Positions 42,857-51,498 of a DNA stretch of 64,000 nt are shown in pieces. The position numbers and the translations under genes were made by a program. Source of the DNA: Vibrio tubiashii (GTDB lineage: Bacteria > Pseudomonadota > Gammaproteobacteria > Enterobacterales > Vibrionaceae); NCBI RefSeq assembly GCF_028551255.1, contig NZ_CP117029.1:1860001-1924000 (forward strand), in the 5' to 3' direction. Position 1 is the first letter of the stretch. Every line of letters starts with the position of its first letter. The notes beneath the pieces were generated by a model. It searched no databases. It saw nothing but the letters and a program-made list of their open reading frames with translations, and had not been told where the DNA came from.

Positions 42857-44257
42857 ATGACTTACGCGCCTGTATCAGACGTTTTGAAAGGTCAGCTAGC
42901 AGTAGACAGTGAAGTAACTGTTCGTGGCTGGATCCGTTCACGTCGTGATTCCAAAGCTGGAATCTCTTTCCTTGCCATTTATGACGGCTCTTGTTTCGAC
43001 CCGATTCAGGCCGTGGTCCCTAATAATCTTAATAATTACGAAGACGAAGTACTAAAGCTGACTACTGGCTGCTCTGTTGAAGTAACTGGTAAGATTGTTG
43101 AGTCTCCTGCGAAAGGTCAAGACTTTGAACTAGCAGCAACTGACGTAAAAGTGGTTGGCTGGGTTGAAGACGCAGAAACTTACCCAATGGCAAAAACACG
43201 TCACTCTATCGAATACTTACGTGAAGTAGCACACCTACGTCCACGTACGAACGTAATCGGTGCTGTTGCACGTGTTCGTAACTGCTTGTCTCAAGCGATT
43301 CACCGCTTCTACCACGAGCAAGGCTACTTCTGGGTATCTGCGCCGCTAATCACTGCTTCTGATGCGGAAGGTGCTGGTGAAATGTTCCGCGTATCTACGC
43401 TCGACATGGAAAACCTGCCTCGCACTGAAAAAGGCGACGTAGATTTCAATGAAGATTTCTTCGGTAAAGAGACTTTCCTAACGGTATCTGGTCAGCTAAA
43501 CGCGGAAGCATACGCTTGTGCCCTAAGCAAAGTGTACACGTTCGGCCCTACTTTCCGTGCTGAAAACTCAAACACGAGCCGCCACCTAGCGGAATTCTGG
43601 ATGGTTGAGCCTGAAGTTGCGTTCGCAGAACTAGACGACGTGGCTAAACTGGCTGAAGACATGCTGAAGTTCGTGTTCAAAGCAGTGCTTGCAGAGTGTC
43701 GTGATGACCTTGAGTTCTTTGCTCAACGCATCGACAAAGAAGCGATCACTCGTCTAGAGCAGTTCGTTTCTTCTGACTTCGCGCAAGTTGACTACACTGA
43801 CGCAATCCAGATCCTTCTTGATTCAGGTCGTGAGTTCGAATTCCCAGTTGAATGGGGTATCGATATGTCTTCTGAGCACGAGCGTTTCCTTGCTGAAGAA
43901 CACTTCAAAGCGCCTGTAATCGTTAAGAACTACCCGAAAGACATCAAAGCATTCTACATGCGTGCTAACGATGACGGTAAAACAGTTGCTGCAATGGATG
44001 TACTAGCACCAGGCATCGGTGAAATCATCGGTGGTTCTCAACGTGAAGAGCGTCTAGACATCCTAGATGCACGTATGCGTGAAGTGGGTATCGACCCTGA
44101 GCACATGAGCTGGTACCGCGACCTACGTCGTTACGGCACAGTGCCACACGCAGGCTTCGGTCTAGGCTTTGAGCGTCTAGTCTCTTACGTAACTGGTATG
44201 GGCAACGTTCGTGACGTGATCCCATTCCCACGTACTCCTCGCTCTGCGAACTTCTAA
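42857..44257 (+). CDS. asnS: Asparaginyl-tRNA synthetase
   Basis: A 466-residue class II synthetase, equal in length to E. coli Asn[21 protein letters not shown] (anticodon-binding OB fold), [21 protein letters not shown] (motif 2) and [15 protein letters not shown] (motif 3) are present. An upstream ATG at 42839 adds six residues not found in relatives; ATG 42857 is preferred. It charges tRNA-Asn. Strong codon bias marks it as highly expressed, and its leader is structured (see 42719-42856). Confidence 0.97.
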   Translation: MTYAPVSDVLKGQLAVDSEVTVRGWIRSRRDSKAGISFLAIYDGSCFDPIQAVVPNNLNNYEDEVLKLTTGCSVEVTGKIVESPAKGQDFELAATDVKVVGWVEDAETYPMAKTRHSIEYLREVAHLRPRTNVIGAVARVRNCLSQAIHRFYHEQGYFWVSAPLITASDAEGAGEMFRVSTLDMENLPRTEKGDVDFNEDFFGKETFLTVSGQLNAEAYACALSKVYTFGPTFRAENSNTSRHLAEFWMVEPEVAFAELDDVAKLAEDMLKFVFKAVLAECRDDLEFFAQRIDKEAITRLEQFVSSDFAQVDYTDAIQILLDSGREFEFPVEWGIDMSSEHERFLAEEHFKAPVIVKNYPKDIKAFYMRANDDGKTVAAMDVLAPGIGEIIGGSQREERLDILDARMREVGIDPEHMSWYRDLRRYGTVPHAGFGLGFERLVSYVTGMGNVRDVIPFPRTPRSANF

Positions 44258-44275
44258 ATCGAAGTTAACAACAGC

Positions 44276-44303
44276 AAAAGCCTCCGAAATCGGAGGCTTT
44301 TTT
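44276..44303 (+). terminator. Terminator of asnS
   Basis: AAAAGCCTCCG aaat CGGAGGCTTTT hairpin with a further U-tract. Confidence 0.9.
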
Positions 44304-44386
44304 GTATCTATCAAATACGCAAATCCTCCCTGCTTGGATCATAATTAATACTGTGACGCAGTATGATCACGGTGAGGAAGATTGTT

Positions 44387-44578
44387 ATGAGAGTATTCAG
44401 ACTCGATGACTTGTCTTATAACGGAAGACACGAACATTCAATGGATTGGGATCATCCCTCTGGAAGCCAACCTTATTATTGGCACCCTGACTGGCTACAG
44501 AATGCCGAGGACCTAATGGGAATCTATCCTAGCGACTCAGATCCTTCTGTTAGCCATCCGGACAATGTCAGCAGCTAA
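44387..44578 (+). CDS. Small YYWHPDWL protein, paralogue 1 (63 aa)
   Basis: A 63-residue acidic protein, MRVFRLDDLSYNGRHEHSMD at its start. Its core PSGSQPYYWHPDWLQNAED is shared almost exactly with the 46493-46792 gene. GAGGA lies eight bases before ATG 44387; the in-frame ATG 44363 is less likely. No signal peptide or membrane helix. A palindrome ATACTG tgacg CAGTAT (44348-44364) lies directly upstream. I do not recognise the family. Confidence 0.75.
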   Translation: MRVFRLDDLSYNGRHEHSMDWDHPSGSQPYYWHPDWLQNAEDLMGIYPSDSDPSVSHPDNVSS

Positions 44579-44585
44579 CTGCCAA

Positions 44586-44618
44586 AAAGAGGGCTAACCA
44601 TTTTTGGGTTAGCCCTTT
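44586..44618. terminator. Bidirectional terminator
   Basis: AGGGCTAACC / GGTTAGCCCT hairpin with A-rich and U-rich flanks between two convergent small genes. Confidence 0.85.
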
Positions 44619-44624
44619 CACAAC

Positions 44625-44834
44625 TCACTCTATGCTATCGGTTTTGGCTGCGTATCGAACTCCATATAAACAGATGGCAAACATAACAAATGGTATGGCT
44701 GCTGCCGTATATTCAGTCCACGCTAAAGTGGCAAAAGACTTCGCCAAAATTAGGTGACCAAACACCAGTAGACTCGCGCAAATTATCGCGACAAACACCA
44801 AACGGTACTCATGTTTATAACGTCGTTTTTCCAT
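44625..44834 (-). CDS. Small two-helix membrane protein (69 aa)
   Basis: A 69-residue protein with two hydrophobic segments (LVFVAIICASLLVFGHLILA and YTAAAIPFVMFAICLYGV) and a basic N-terminus MEKRRYKHEYR. It is encoded between the MocR-family regulator and the first YYWHPDWL gene. I do not recognise the family. Confidence 0.7.
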   Translation of the reverse strand: MEKRRYKHEYRLVFVAIICASLLVFGHLILAKSFATLAWTEYTAAAIPFVMFAICLYGVRYAAKTDSIE

Positions 44835-44916
44835 AACTAACCCCTCGCAATAGCAATGGGTTTATTTCACCACAGTTTGCTTCATGCCTAACGGTACAGT
44901 TGAGCCGAAAAACGCC

Positions 44917-46305
44917 CTAGCAGTTAACTAACTGCCCTATTTTTATGAGCGCGTTCTTAACCTGATCAGTCAGTTCGAAGGAGATGTTGATACGCATACA
45001 ATTCTGAAATTGATTGTTGGCGGCAAACAGATTGCCATAGGCGATTGAGATGTCGGATTCCTTCAGCTCTTGGTAGATAAGATAAGTATCAATCATCGAC
45101 TCAAACTCAAGCCAGAGAAAATACCCCCCTTCGGGCTTCTGCACGTAAACAACACCCGGTAAACACCTATCTATCAAGCTAAGATATTCTTTTTGCCTAG
45201 CATGCAATTGCTTACGAAGTTTTCGTAAGTGATTGTCATAACTTTCGAATTGAAGGTAATGAGCAACGCCTTGTTGAATAGGTGAACTTGCCGATAACGT
45301 CGAGGTGAGTTGTTGCTTCTGTAACCTGTCACTTAGAGTTCTATTAACCACCCAGCCTATTCGGTAGCCGGGACAAAGTGACTTAGACAGAGAACCGCAC
45401 AACAACACTTGGTCTTGGTCATCCCAATATTTGAGCGGGTACGGTTTACGCTCCTCGAAATGCAACTCTGCATAGACATCGTCTTCAATCAGGTAGACAC
45501 CGTATTGGTTTGCCAACTCAACCACTGTTTGTTTGGACGCATCGCTTAATGAGGCACCCGTCGGGTTTTGATAATTCGCCATTAACCAACAGGCTTTCAC
45601 ATCGTTTTGGCTAAATGCCTGTTCAAGCTGAGGTAGGTCTATCCCAGTTGAAGGATTGACGGGCACTTGAATTACATTGAGCTTCAACCGCTCTACAGCT
45701 TGCAAAGCGCCATAGAAGGTCGGCGTTTCAATCACAACCGTATCGCCCGGCTCACAGACAACCTGCAAGCTAAGATTCAGCGCCTCCATGGCTCCGGAAG
45801 TCAGCACGATATCTTCATGGGACACCGCAACACCATGAGTTATGTAGCGCTGAGCAATCATTCTCCTTAACGCTTCATTACCCGGTGGTAAATTTTGTAT
45901 CACACTTTCTGCTGGGACTTTTCTACCCGCACTGGCTAAATGGCGGTTGAGAGATTGAAGAGGAAACAAATCCGGTGTGGGAAAGGCGGAGCCAAATGCG
46001 ACCGCGGCTTGATTATTACTTTTTAGAAACTCGTAGAGCTCGTCATTGTATTCACTCCGAACAGTGGGCTGGGATCTTTCTCGTTGACCATTTTCTATGG
46101 CTGACGTAACAAAATAGCCAGACTGCGGTTTCGCCTTGATCCACCCTTCTGATTCAAGCAGTTGATACGCTTGTAACACTGTTGCCGAACTGACCGCAAA
46201 GCTTTTGCTTGCTGCACGAAGCGACGGGATCTTTTCCCCGGAACGCCACGTGTTATCGATTATCTGTTGCTTTAATTTTTCTGCTAATTGCTGGTAGCGA
46301 TTCAT
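44917..46305 (-). CDS. MocR/PdxR-family transcriptional regulator (GntR winged helix plus aminotransferase domain)
   Basis: A 462-residue protein. The N-terminal GntR winged helix (SGEKIPSLRAASKSFAVSSATVLQAYQLLESEGWI) is followed by a fold-type I aminotransferase domain with the PLP lysine in CGSLSKSLCPGYRIGWV. MocR regulators sense PLP or an amino-acid adduct. Readings to 46353 exist; ATG 46305 has GAGGGA five bases upstream and matches the family start. It diverges from a YYWHPDWL gene at 46493; an AGAGTTT / AAACTCT dyad (46406-46437) lies between them. Confidence 0.9.
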   Translation of the reverse strand: MNRYQQLAEKLKQQIIDNTWRSGEKIPSLRAASKSFAVSSATVLQAYQLLESEGWIKAKPQSGYFVTSAIENGQRERSQPTVRSEYNDELYEFLKSNNQAAVAFGSAFPTPDLFPLQSLNRHLASAGRKVPAESVIQNLPPGNEALRRMIAQRYITHGVAVSHEDIVLTSGAMEALNLSLQVVCEPGDTVVIETPTFYGALQAVERLKLNVIQVPVNPSTGIDLPQLEQAFSQNDVKACWLMANYQNPTGASLSDASKQTVVELANQYGVYLIEDDVYAELHFEERKPYPLKYWDDQDQVLLCGSLSKSLCPGYRIGWVVNRTLSDRLQKQQLTSTLSASSPIQQGVAHYLQFESYDNHLRKLRKQLHARQKEYLSLIDRCLPGVVYVQKPEGGYFLWLEFESMIDTYLIYQELKESDISIAYGNLFAANNQFQNCMRINISFELTDQVKNALIKIGQLVNC

Positions 46306-46492
46306 AGTTCCCTCATCATTGCCCAGCAAAGATACCATAGTCAGAAGAATCATGGGCTTACAAGCTTCTCACTCTAAGGCTTTGTTTTTAGCGAACCCTG
46401 TTTGTAGAGTTTAATCACATTAAATATTAAAAACTCTGTTACATTTATCAGGTAATAGTGATCCAAACAACCTTACATAAGGGATGATAATA

Positions 46493-46792
46493 ATGAAAAA
46501 ATACGATTCGTCACATATCGAGTACAAAGGCGAAAGCAACGGTGTACATAGTTGGACAACACCTTCTGGCCAACCGTATTACTGGCACCCTGATTGGCTA
46601 CACATTGCGGAAGATGCTACTGGCTCACACCCAAAGCAAGACATTGAAGTAACAGACGGTGAACAACCGACTGAGAAGCACGCTGCGAAAGCGATTCTCT
46701 CCTACCTGAACAAGTGGGCAGCAGAAAAACTCGGCAAAAATCCGGACATCGAAACAAACGCCATCGAATCTCAGATGAACCTTAAAAAGTAA
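46493..46792 (+). CDS. Small YYWHPDWL protein, paralogue 2 (99 aa)
   Basis: A 99-residue protein, MKKYDSSHIEYKGESNGVHS at its start, with core PSGQPYYWHPDWLHIAED and a helical, lysine-rich tail (AKAILSYLNKWAAEKLGK). It shares the core with the 44387-44578 gene; the longer tail is unique. AAGGGA lies eight bases before ATG 46493. It is divergent from the MocR gene and may be its target. The function is unknown. Confidence 0.78.
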   Translation: MKKYDSSHIEYKGESNGVHSWTTPSGQPYYWHPDWLHIAEDATGSHPKQDIEVTDGEQPTEKHAAKAILSYLNKWAAEKLGKNPDIETNAIESQMNLKK

Positions 46793-46801
46793 AATTCAGC
46801 G

Positions 46802-46819
46802 CGCACCTTCTCGGGTGCG
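46802..46819 (+). terminator. Weak terminator of the 99-residue gene
   Basis: CGCACC ttctcg GGTGCG hairpin followed by the U-poor TGCTTGCTTCTT. Confidence 0.4.
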
Positions 46820-47000
46820 TGCTTGCTTCTTACCTGCTCTCATCCTAAACCTAGTACTAAAGTTGCAAAAATGTATCAATAGACGAAACAAATCGATAGA
46901 ATGCTCGGTCATTTATTTGGTAGGCAAATCTATCACTCCGTTTTCATATTTGCCTACAGGCTAGTTTTCGTCATATTGATAATGATATAAAGGCTTTGAC

Positions 47001-48491
47001 ATGGTTAACTCACATTACAATGCGTCTTTGACCCTAAAGCTGTATGCACTTGCAGCTGTGGTTTTCGGTCTTTATGGTGGTCGCGTCTGTCCGATGTTGG
47101 AAACTCTAACATCTACCGAGCTCTTCACGCATGTGGCAGTTACATTTGGTGCTGTTTATCTGTTACGCCATTTTGTCCTTCAGCAACACACGCTTGTTCA
47201 AGAACAAAAGCACGCACAGTTAGATACCACGCTCATGTTTTTTGGCAGCTTGATACTTGCCACCTTCTATAACGTCTATTACGACTTTCCTCTCGACAGC
47301 AATCTTAAAGTTCTGTTTGGTATGAGCTTGTTCGGTTTCTTTACCGGCTTATTGCTGCAACTAGATTCTAAAATCAAATGTTTCGACAGCTTAAACAGCG
47401 CGGAGCGTTACCAATTTGAACTCAGTGGTGAACGACAATCTATGGTTAAACAGATGATTTTTCTCATTAGCTTGTTGTTATTCACATTGACTTCAATGCT
47501 CGCCATGGTTGCCGTAAAAGACATCTTTTGGCTTGAGCATAATCCCGAGCGAATATTAGATGGCACTGGCAAGATCAGCGTCATAAAAGAGTTTATTTAT
47601 ATTGCCATTGTGCTTGGTGCTTATGTCATTGCTATCATGGTTCAATGGAGCAAGTTAATGCGAAAAGTGTTGAGTGCTCAAGAATGCTCACTCATCGAAG
47701 TCGCTAGCGGCAACATATCTAAACGAGTTCCTATTTTCGAACACGATGAGTTAGGCTCAATGGCTTCACTGACCAACCAAATGCTTGATAGCTTAGAGTC
47801 GTCGCAAGATGAAGTAAAAACTACGCGCGACGTCGCCATTGTCAGCCTATCAGCACTCGCTGAATCACGCGACAATGAAACGGGTGCCCATATTCTTCGT
47901 ACACAAGAGTATGTCCGAGCGCTGGCAAAACATCTGTCTCAGTTCGAGGAACATAAACCTTTACTGAATGAAAATTATATCGAGCTACTCTACAAATCCG
48001 CTCCACTGCATGATGTAGGTAAAGTCGGTATCCCTGACAATATCCTTCTCAAGCCGGGTAAACTCACTGATGAAGAGTTTGAAATAATGAAGCGTCATCC
48101 CGAAATCGGAGCCAAAGCCCTCTCAATGGCGGAAGGACAGCTTGGTAGCAACTCATTCCTACAGCTCGCTAAAGAGATCTCCTTAACTCACCATGAGAAA
48201 TGGAACGGTAGTGGTTACCCTAACGGGCTTAAAGGGGAAGAAATACCGCTTTCAGGGCGATTGATGGCACTAGCGGATGTTTATGATGCACTCATTTCTG
48301 AACGTGTATACAAAAAAGCGTTTAGCCATGAGAAAGCAAAGTCTATTATTCTCGAAGGCAACGAAGTCCACTTTGACCCGCAAATTGTTGAAGCATTCCT
48401 CGCTATTGAAGACGAGTTTGTCGCCATTGCTCATAAATATCGAGAGCTAGAAGCTAAGGAAAACGAGCTAGAGCAATTGATGCACGCATAG
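47001..48491 (+). CDS. Membrane HD-GYP domain protein (c-di-GMP phosphodiesterase)
   Basis: A 496-residue protein with about six membrane helices in the first 220 residues, a HAMP-like linker (~215-270) and a C-terminal HD-GYP domain. The metal residues are present: HDVGK (His337-Asp338), SLTHHEKWNGSGYPNG (His397-His398, GYP 405-407) and ADVYDAL. HD-GYP enzymes hydrolyse c-di-GMP to GMP. The N-terminal sensor region is not one I recognise. Confidence 0.92.
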   Translation: MVNSHYNASLTLKLYALAAVVFGLYGGRVCPMLETLTSTELFTHVAVTFGAVYLLRHFVLQQHTLVQEQKHAQLDTTLMFFGSLILATFYNVYYDFPLDSNLKVLFGMSLFGFFTGLLLQLDSKIKCFDSLNSAERYQFELSGERQSMVKQMIFLISLLLFTLTSMLAMVAVKDIFWLEHNPERILDGTGKISVIKEFIYIAIVLGAYVIAIMVQWSKLMRKVLSAQECSLIEVASGNISKRVPIFEHDELGSMASLTNQMLDSLESSQDEVKTTRDVAIVSLSALAESRDNETGAHILRTQEYVRALAKHLSQFEEHKPLLNENYIELLYKSAPLHDVGKVGIPDNILLKPGKLTDEEFEIMKRHPEIGAKALSMAEGQLGSNSFLQLAKEISLTHHEKWNGSGYPNGLKGEEIPLSGRLMALADVYDALISERVYKKAFSHEKAKSIILEGNEVHFDPQIVEAFLAIEDEFVAIAHKYRELEAKENELEQLMHA

Positions 48492-48523
48492 TCAGTACTA
48501 GACCTCTTCATTTTTCTGCATTT

Positions 48524-48556
48524 AAAGTCCCTTTACTTCGAAAATAGAGGGACTTT
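48524..48556 (+). terminator. Terminator of the HD-GYP gene
   Basis: AAAGTCCCT / AGGGACTTT arms with a short loop and a TTTTC tail. Confidence 0.7.
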
Positions 48557-48708
48557 TCATATTAAAAACTTGGCTTAAACGAAATCCTCACCAAATTACG
48601 ACGCTTTTTTAAATTTTCTTCACTTTCGCTGTTGTTTCACTCTACGTAGAAAGGTATAAATAACCGAGTTACTTATACCTATCCCTTCGATAAACATGGA
48701 TGACCATT

Positions 48709-49899
48709 ATGTTTGAAAAAGTAGTCGCTGCTCCCGCAGACCCTATTCTTGGCCTAACTGAAGAATTTAAGAAAGATGCTCGTGCTGAAAAGATTAACCT
48801 TGGCGTGGGTATCTACAAAAATGAACAAGGTGAAACCCCTGTTCTAGCAACCGTTAAAAAAGCGGAAGCGGCACTTATTGAAACAGAAAAGACCAAGTCT
48901 TACCTAACTATCGAAGGTACTGCTGAGTACGCTTTAGCAGTTCAAAAACTTCTTTTTGGCAATGACGCTGAAATCGTTGCTAACAAGCGTGGTAAAACGG
49001 CGCAAGCTCCTGGTGGTACTGGTGCACTTCGCGTCGCTGGTGAGTTTATTAAACGCCAACTGGGTGAAGTAAAGATTTGGATCAGTAACCCAACTTGGGC
49101 TAACCACAACGGTGTGTTTGCCGCAGCAGGTATCGAGACTGCGCAGTACAGCTACTACAATGCTGAAACTAAAGACAAAGATTTCGCTTCTATGGTTGCC
49201 GATCTAGAGCAAGCATCTGAAGGCGATGTCGTTCTTCTTCACGGCTGCTGCCATAACCCAACAGGTATCGACCCAACAGCAGAAGAGTGGGAAACACTGG
49301 CTAAACTTGTTGCAGACAAAAAACTTCTTCCACTTTTCGACTTTGCTTACCAAGGTTTTGCTAAAGGCGTTGAAGAAGATGCAGCGGGTCTTCGTATCTT
49401 TGCTCAGTACAACAAAGAGATTCTAGTCGCGAGCTCTTTCTCAAAGAACTTCGGCCTATACAACGAGCGCGTAGGTGCATTCACACTTGTCGCAGAGTCA
49501 GAAGAAGTGGCAACGACAGCCTTCTCGCAAGTTAAAGCAATCATTCGCTCAATCTACTCTAACCCACCAGCACACGGCAGCGCAGTCGTAACTCACATCC
49601 TGAACAATGCCGATCTACGTGCAGAGTGGGAAGCTGAAGTGAAAGAGATGCGTGATCGTATTCAGGAAATGCGTGAACTGTTCGTGGCAACACTTAAAGA
49701 ACAAGGCGTTGATGCTGACTTTAGCTTTATCGAACGTCAAAATGGCATGTTCTCATTCTCTGGCCTGACTAAAGAGCAAGTTACTCGTCTTAAAGAGGAA
49801 TTCGCAATTTACATCGTAGGTTCTGGTCGCATCAGCGTAGCGGGTATGACGAAAGCTAACATGCTTCCACTTTGTAAAGGTATTGCAGCGGTTCTATAA
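48709..49899 (+). CDS. aspC: Aspartate/aromatic aminotransferase
   Basis: A 396-residue PLP enzyme equal in length to E. coli AspC, with [20 protein letters not shown] at the start, [14 protein letters not shown] and the PLP lysine in [15 protein letters not shown]. It interconverts aspartate and 2-oxoglutarate with oxaloacetate and glutamate, and related TyrB enzymes act on aromatic substrates. The ATG at 48700 adds three residues; ATG 48709 matches the family. It has its own bidirectional terminator. Confidence 0.95.
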   Translation: MFEKVVAAPADPILGLTEEFKKDARAEKINLGVGIYKNEQGETPVLATVKKAEAALIETEKTKSYLTIEGTAEYALAVQKLLFGNDAEIVANKRGKTAQAPGGTGALRVAGEFIKRQLGEVKIWISNPTWANHNGVFAAAGIETAQYSYYNAETKDKDFASMVADLEQASEGDVVLLHGCCHNPTGIDPTAEEWETLAKLVADKKLLPLFDFAYQGFAKGVEEDAAGLRIFAQYNKEILVASSFSKNFGLYNERVGAFTLVAESEEVATTAFSQVKAIIRSIYSNPPAHGSAVVTHILNNADLRAEWEAEVKEMRDRIQEMRELFVATLKEQGVDADFSFIERQNGMFSFSGLTKEQVTRLKEEFAIYIVGSGRISVAGMTKANMLPLCKGIAAVL

Positions 49900-49919
49900 C
49901 AGCTTACTTTCAAATACGA

Positions 49920-49945
49920 AAAAGCCAGCTATATAGCTGGCTTTT
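49920..49945. terminator. Bidirectional terminator between aspC and the outer-membrane protein
   Basis: Perfect palindrome AAAAGCCAGCTA ta TAGCTGGCTTTT with U-runs on both sides. Confidence 0.9.
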
Positions 49946-49958
49946 TACTTCTATTGAT

Positions 49959-50612
49959 TTAGAAAAGGTATCTGAGAGATATGCCTCCCTCATTGGTGGT
50001 TGCACTACCTTTGATTCTTGCGGTTTCAAAGTCGCCGTCACGATGGGTATAAAAAGCACCTACCGTAAATCGCTCTGCGAATTTATAGTCAGCTCTTACG
50101 TTAAACAGCGTTTCTTCTAGCAAGTCTGTGTAGTTAAACTCACCTCGTCCTGCCAACTCCCATTTCTCAGTCAGCGCATACTTAAGCTCTAAACTCGCAC
50201 CAATCGAAGGTTTGCTATCGCTAAACAACTTTTCTTCGGTACTATCAAGAGTTTGTTTTGCCCACAAATAGCCTACTTTCGCTGTCGCGATAACATCTAG
50301 CTTTTCCATAACAGGGTAACGATAAGCAACGCCTGGTAACAAAGTATAGAGCTCTGTTGTAACATCTTTCGGATGTATAAACCTTGCAGAGTAGTCGAGC
50401 GTAAATAGAATGTTATCGCTCCATACATAGTTACCACCCACCGCTAGAGCAGTCGCATTGTTATCACTGCCCAAACTTTCATTTAGCGACCCGGAGCTTA
50501 AATCTGCGTAGAGGAAATCATAGTTTAGTTCGTTTATTTTATTGGGTTCTGCGGCATGCACCGAGCTAGCAAAGAGTAAAGGGGCTAATATCCAACGGTA
50601 CTTCAATTCCAT
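49959..50612 (-). CDS. Outer-membrane beta-barrel protein
   Basis: A 217-residue exported protein with signal peptide MELKYRWILAPLLFASSVHA and alternating hydrophobic strands typical of an 8-10-strand barrel (ALAVGGNYVWSDNILFTLDY, LELKYALTEKWELAGRGEFN). It ends in a C-terminal Phe (ISLRYLF), the BAM recognition signature. I cannot name the subfamily; OmpA/OmpW-like sizes fit. Confidence 0.8.
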   Translation of the reverse strand: MELKYRWILAPLLFASSVHAAEPNKINELNYDFLYADLSSGSLNESLGSDNNATALAVGGNYVWSDNILFTLDYSARFIHPKDVTTELYTLLPGVAYRYPVMEKLDVIATAKVGYLWAKQTLDSTEEKLFSDSKPSIGASLELKYALTEKWELAGRGEFNYTDLLEETLFNVRADYKFAERFTVGAFYTHRDGDFETARIKGSATTNEGGISLRYLF

Positions 50613-50825
50613 TATGACCTCTTAAGTCCATATACTACACAAGTTAACGGCGGCAAACTTTCCTATATCAAGGTAAGATTAGCAGCCAATTTTCCCTACC
50701 AGAATCCGCGTCAGATACTGGGTATGTGATTTATATTGATAAGAAAATATAGAACAAGTAACCGTCAAGTTACTGAATAAATTGTGAGAATTATGATCTT
50801 GTACGAGTTCATTTGCTCATATAGC

Positions 50826-50853
50826 GAAAAAGATCTCATGTGAGATCTTTTTC
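50826..50853. terminator. Hairpin downstream of the 126-residue gene
   Basis: Perfect palindrome GAAAAAGATCTCA tg TGAGATCTTTTTC, 50 bp after the stop of the minus-strand gene. Confidence 0.85.
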
Positions 50854-50902
50854 AAATACTATCAGGCATCAGTATGAGTGGTGGTTTGGTAAAAAGATGA
50901 CC

Positions 50903-51283
50903 CTATTGCAGTTTGATAAATAGCTCGTCTTGAGACAAGGGTTTTATGTCCGCTTTCGATTTAGCTTTCAGTCGTTCTAGTAGTTCTACATCCAATTCAT
51001 AAGGCATAACGAGCTTGAGTTCTTCCACCCCTTCACTCTTTGCCAACTGAAGCAGCGTAGCAATATTTGATTCATCACTACGATTCGCCGATAGCGACTT
51101 CATAGCTTGATCCCACAATCGATCTTCAACCGATAGCGTATCTTTTATCGTATTCTTCCAAGCAAGGCTGAATATCGGAGCAAATGTGCTCATCGCTTCC
51201 AAGAAAGTCCATTTCTTACTACAGGAAGCGCCGAGAAAAGAAGTATAGTCGAATACAACACTTGTCTTGCCTAGATGTTCCAT
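50903..51283 (-). CDS. Hypothetical protein (126 aa)
   Basis: A 126-residue cytoplasmic protein (MEHLGKTSVVFDYTSFLGAS at the start; C-terminal VEELKLVMPYELDVELLERL). It has no signal peptide or membrane helix. I do not recognise the family. Its own terminator and a normal start make it a plausible gene. Confidence 0.7.
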   Translation of the reverse strand: MEHLGKTSVVFDYTSFLGASCSKKWTFLEAMSTFAPIFSLAWKNTIKDTLSVEDRLWDQAMKSLSANRSDESNIATLLQLAKSEGVEELKLVMPYELDVELLERLKAKSKADIKPLSQDELFIKLQ

Positions 51284-51498
51284 ATCATCCCCCGTAATAT
51301 CGGCAACACAGTGTACTCAATATCCTAGATCAAACTGGTTATAGCAATAGGATATAAAACAATAGTCTTTTATACCCTAATTCTGTTTTAAAAAGCTATA
51401 TAAAAACCAATGCGGTAACAAAATGTGTACAATAAAATGATATAAGGAACCGGTTGCTTAATATTTTGGATACCAAATAATATCTTGTTCCCTAAACA

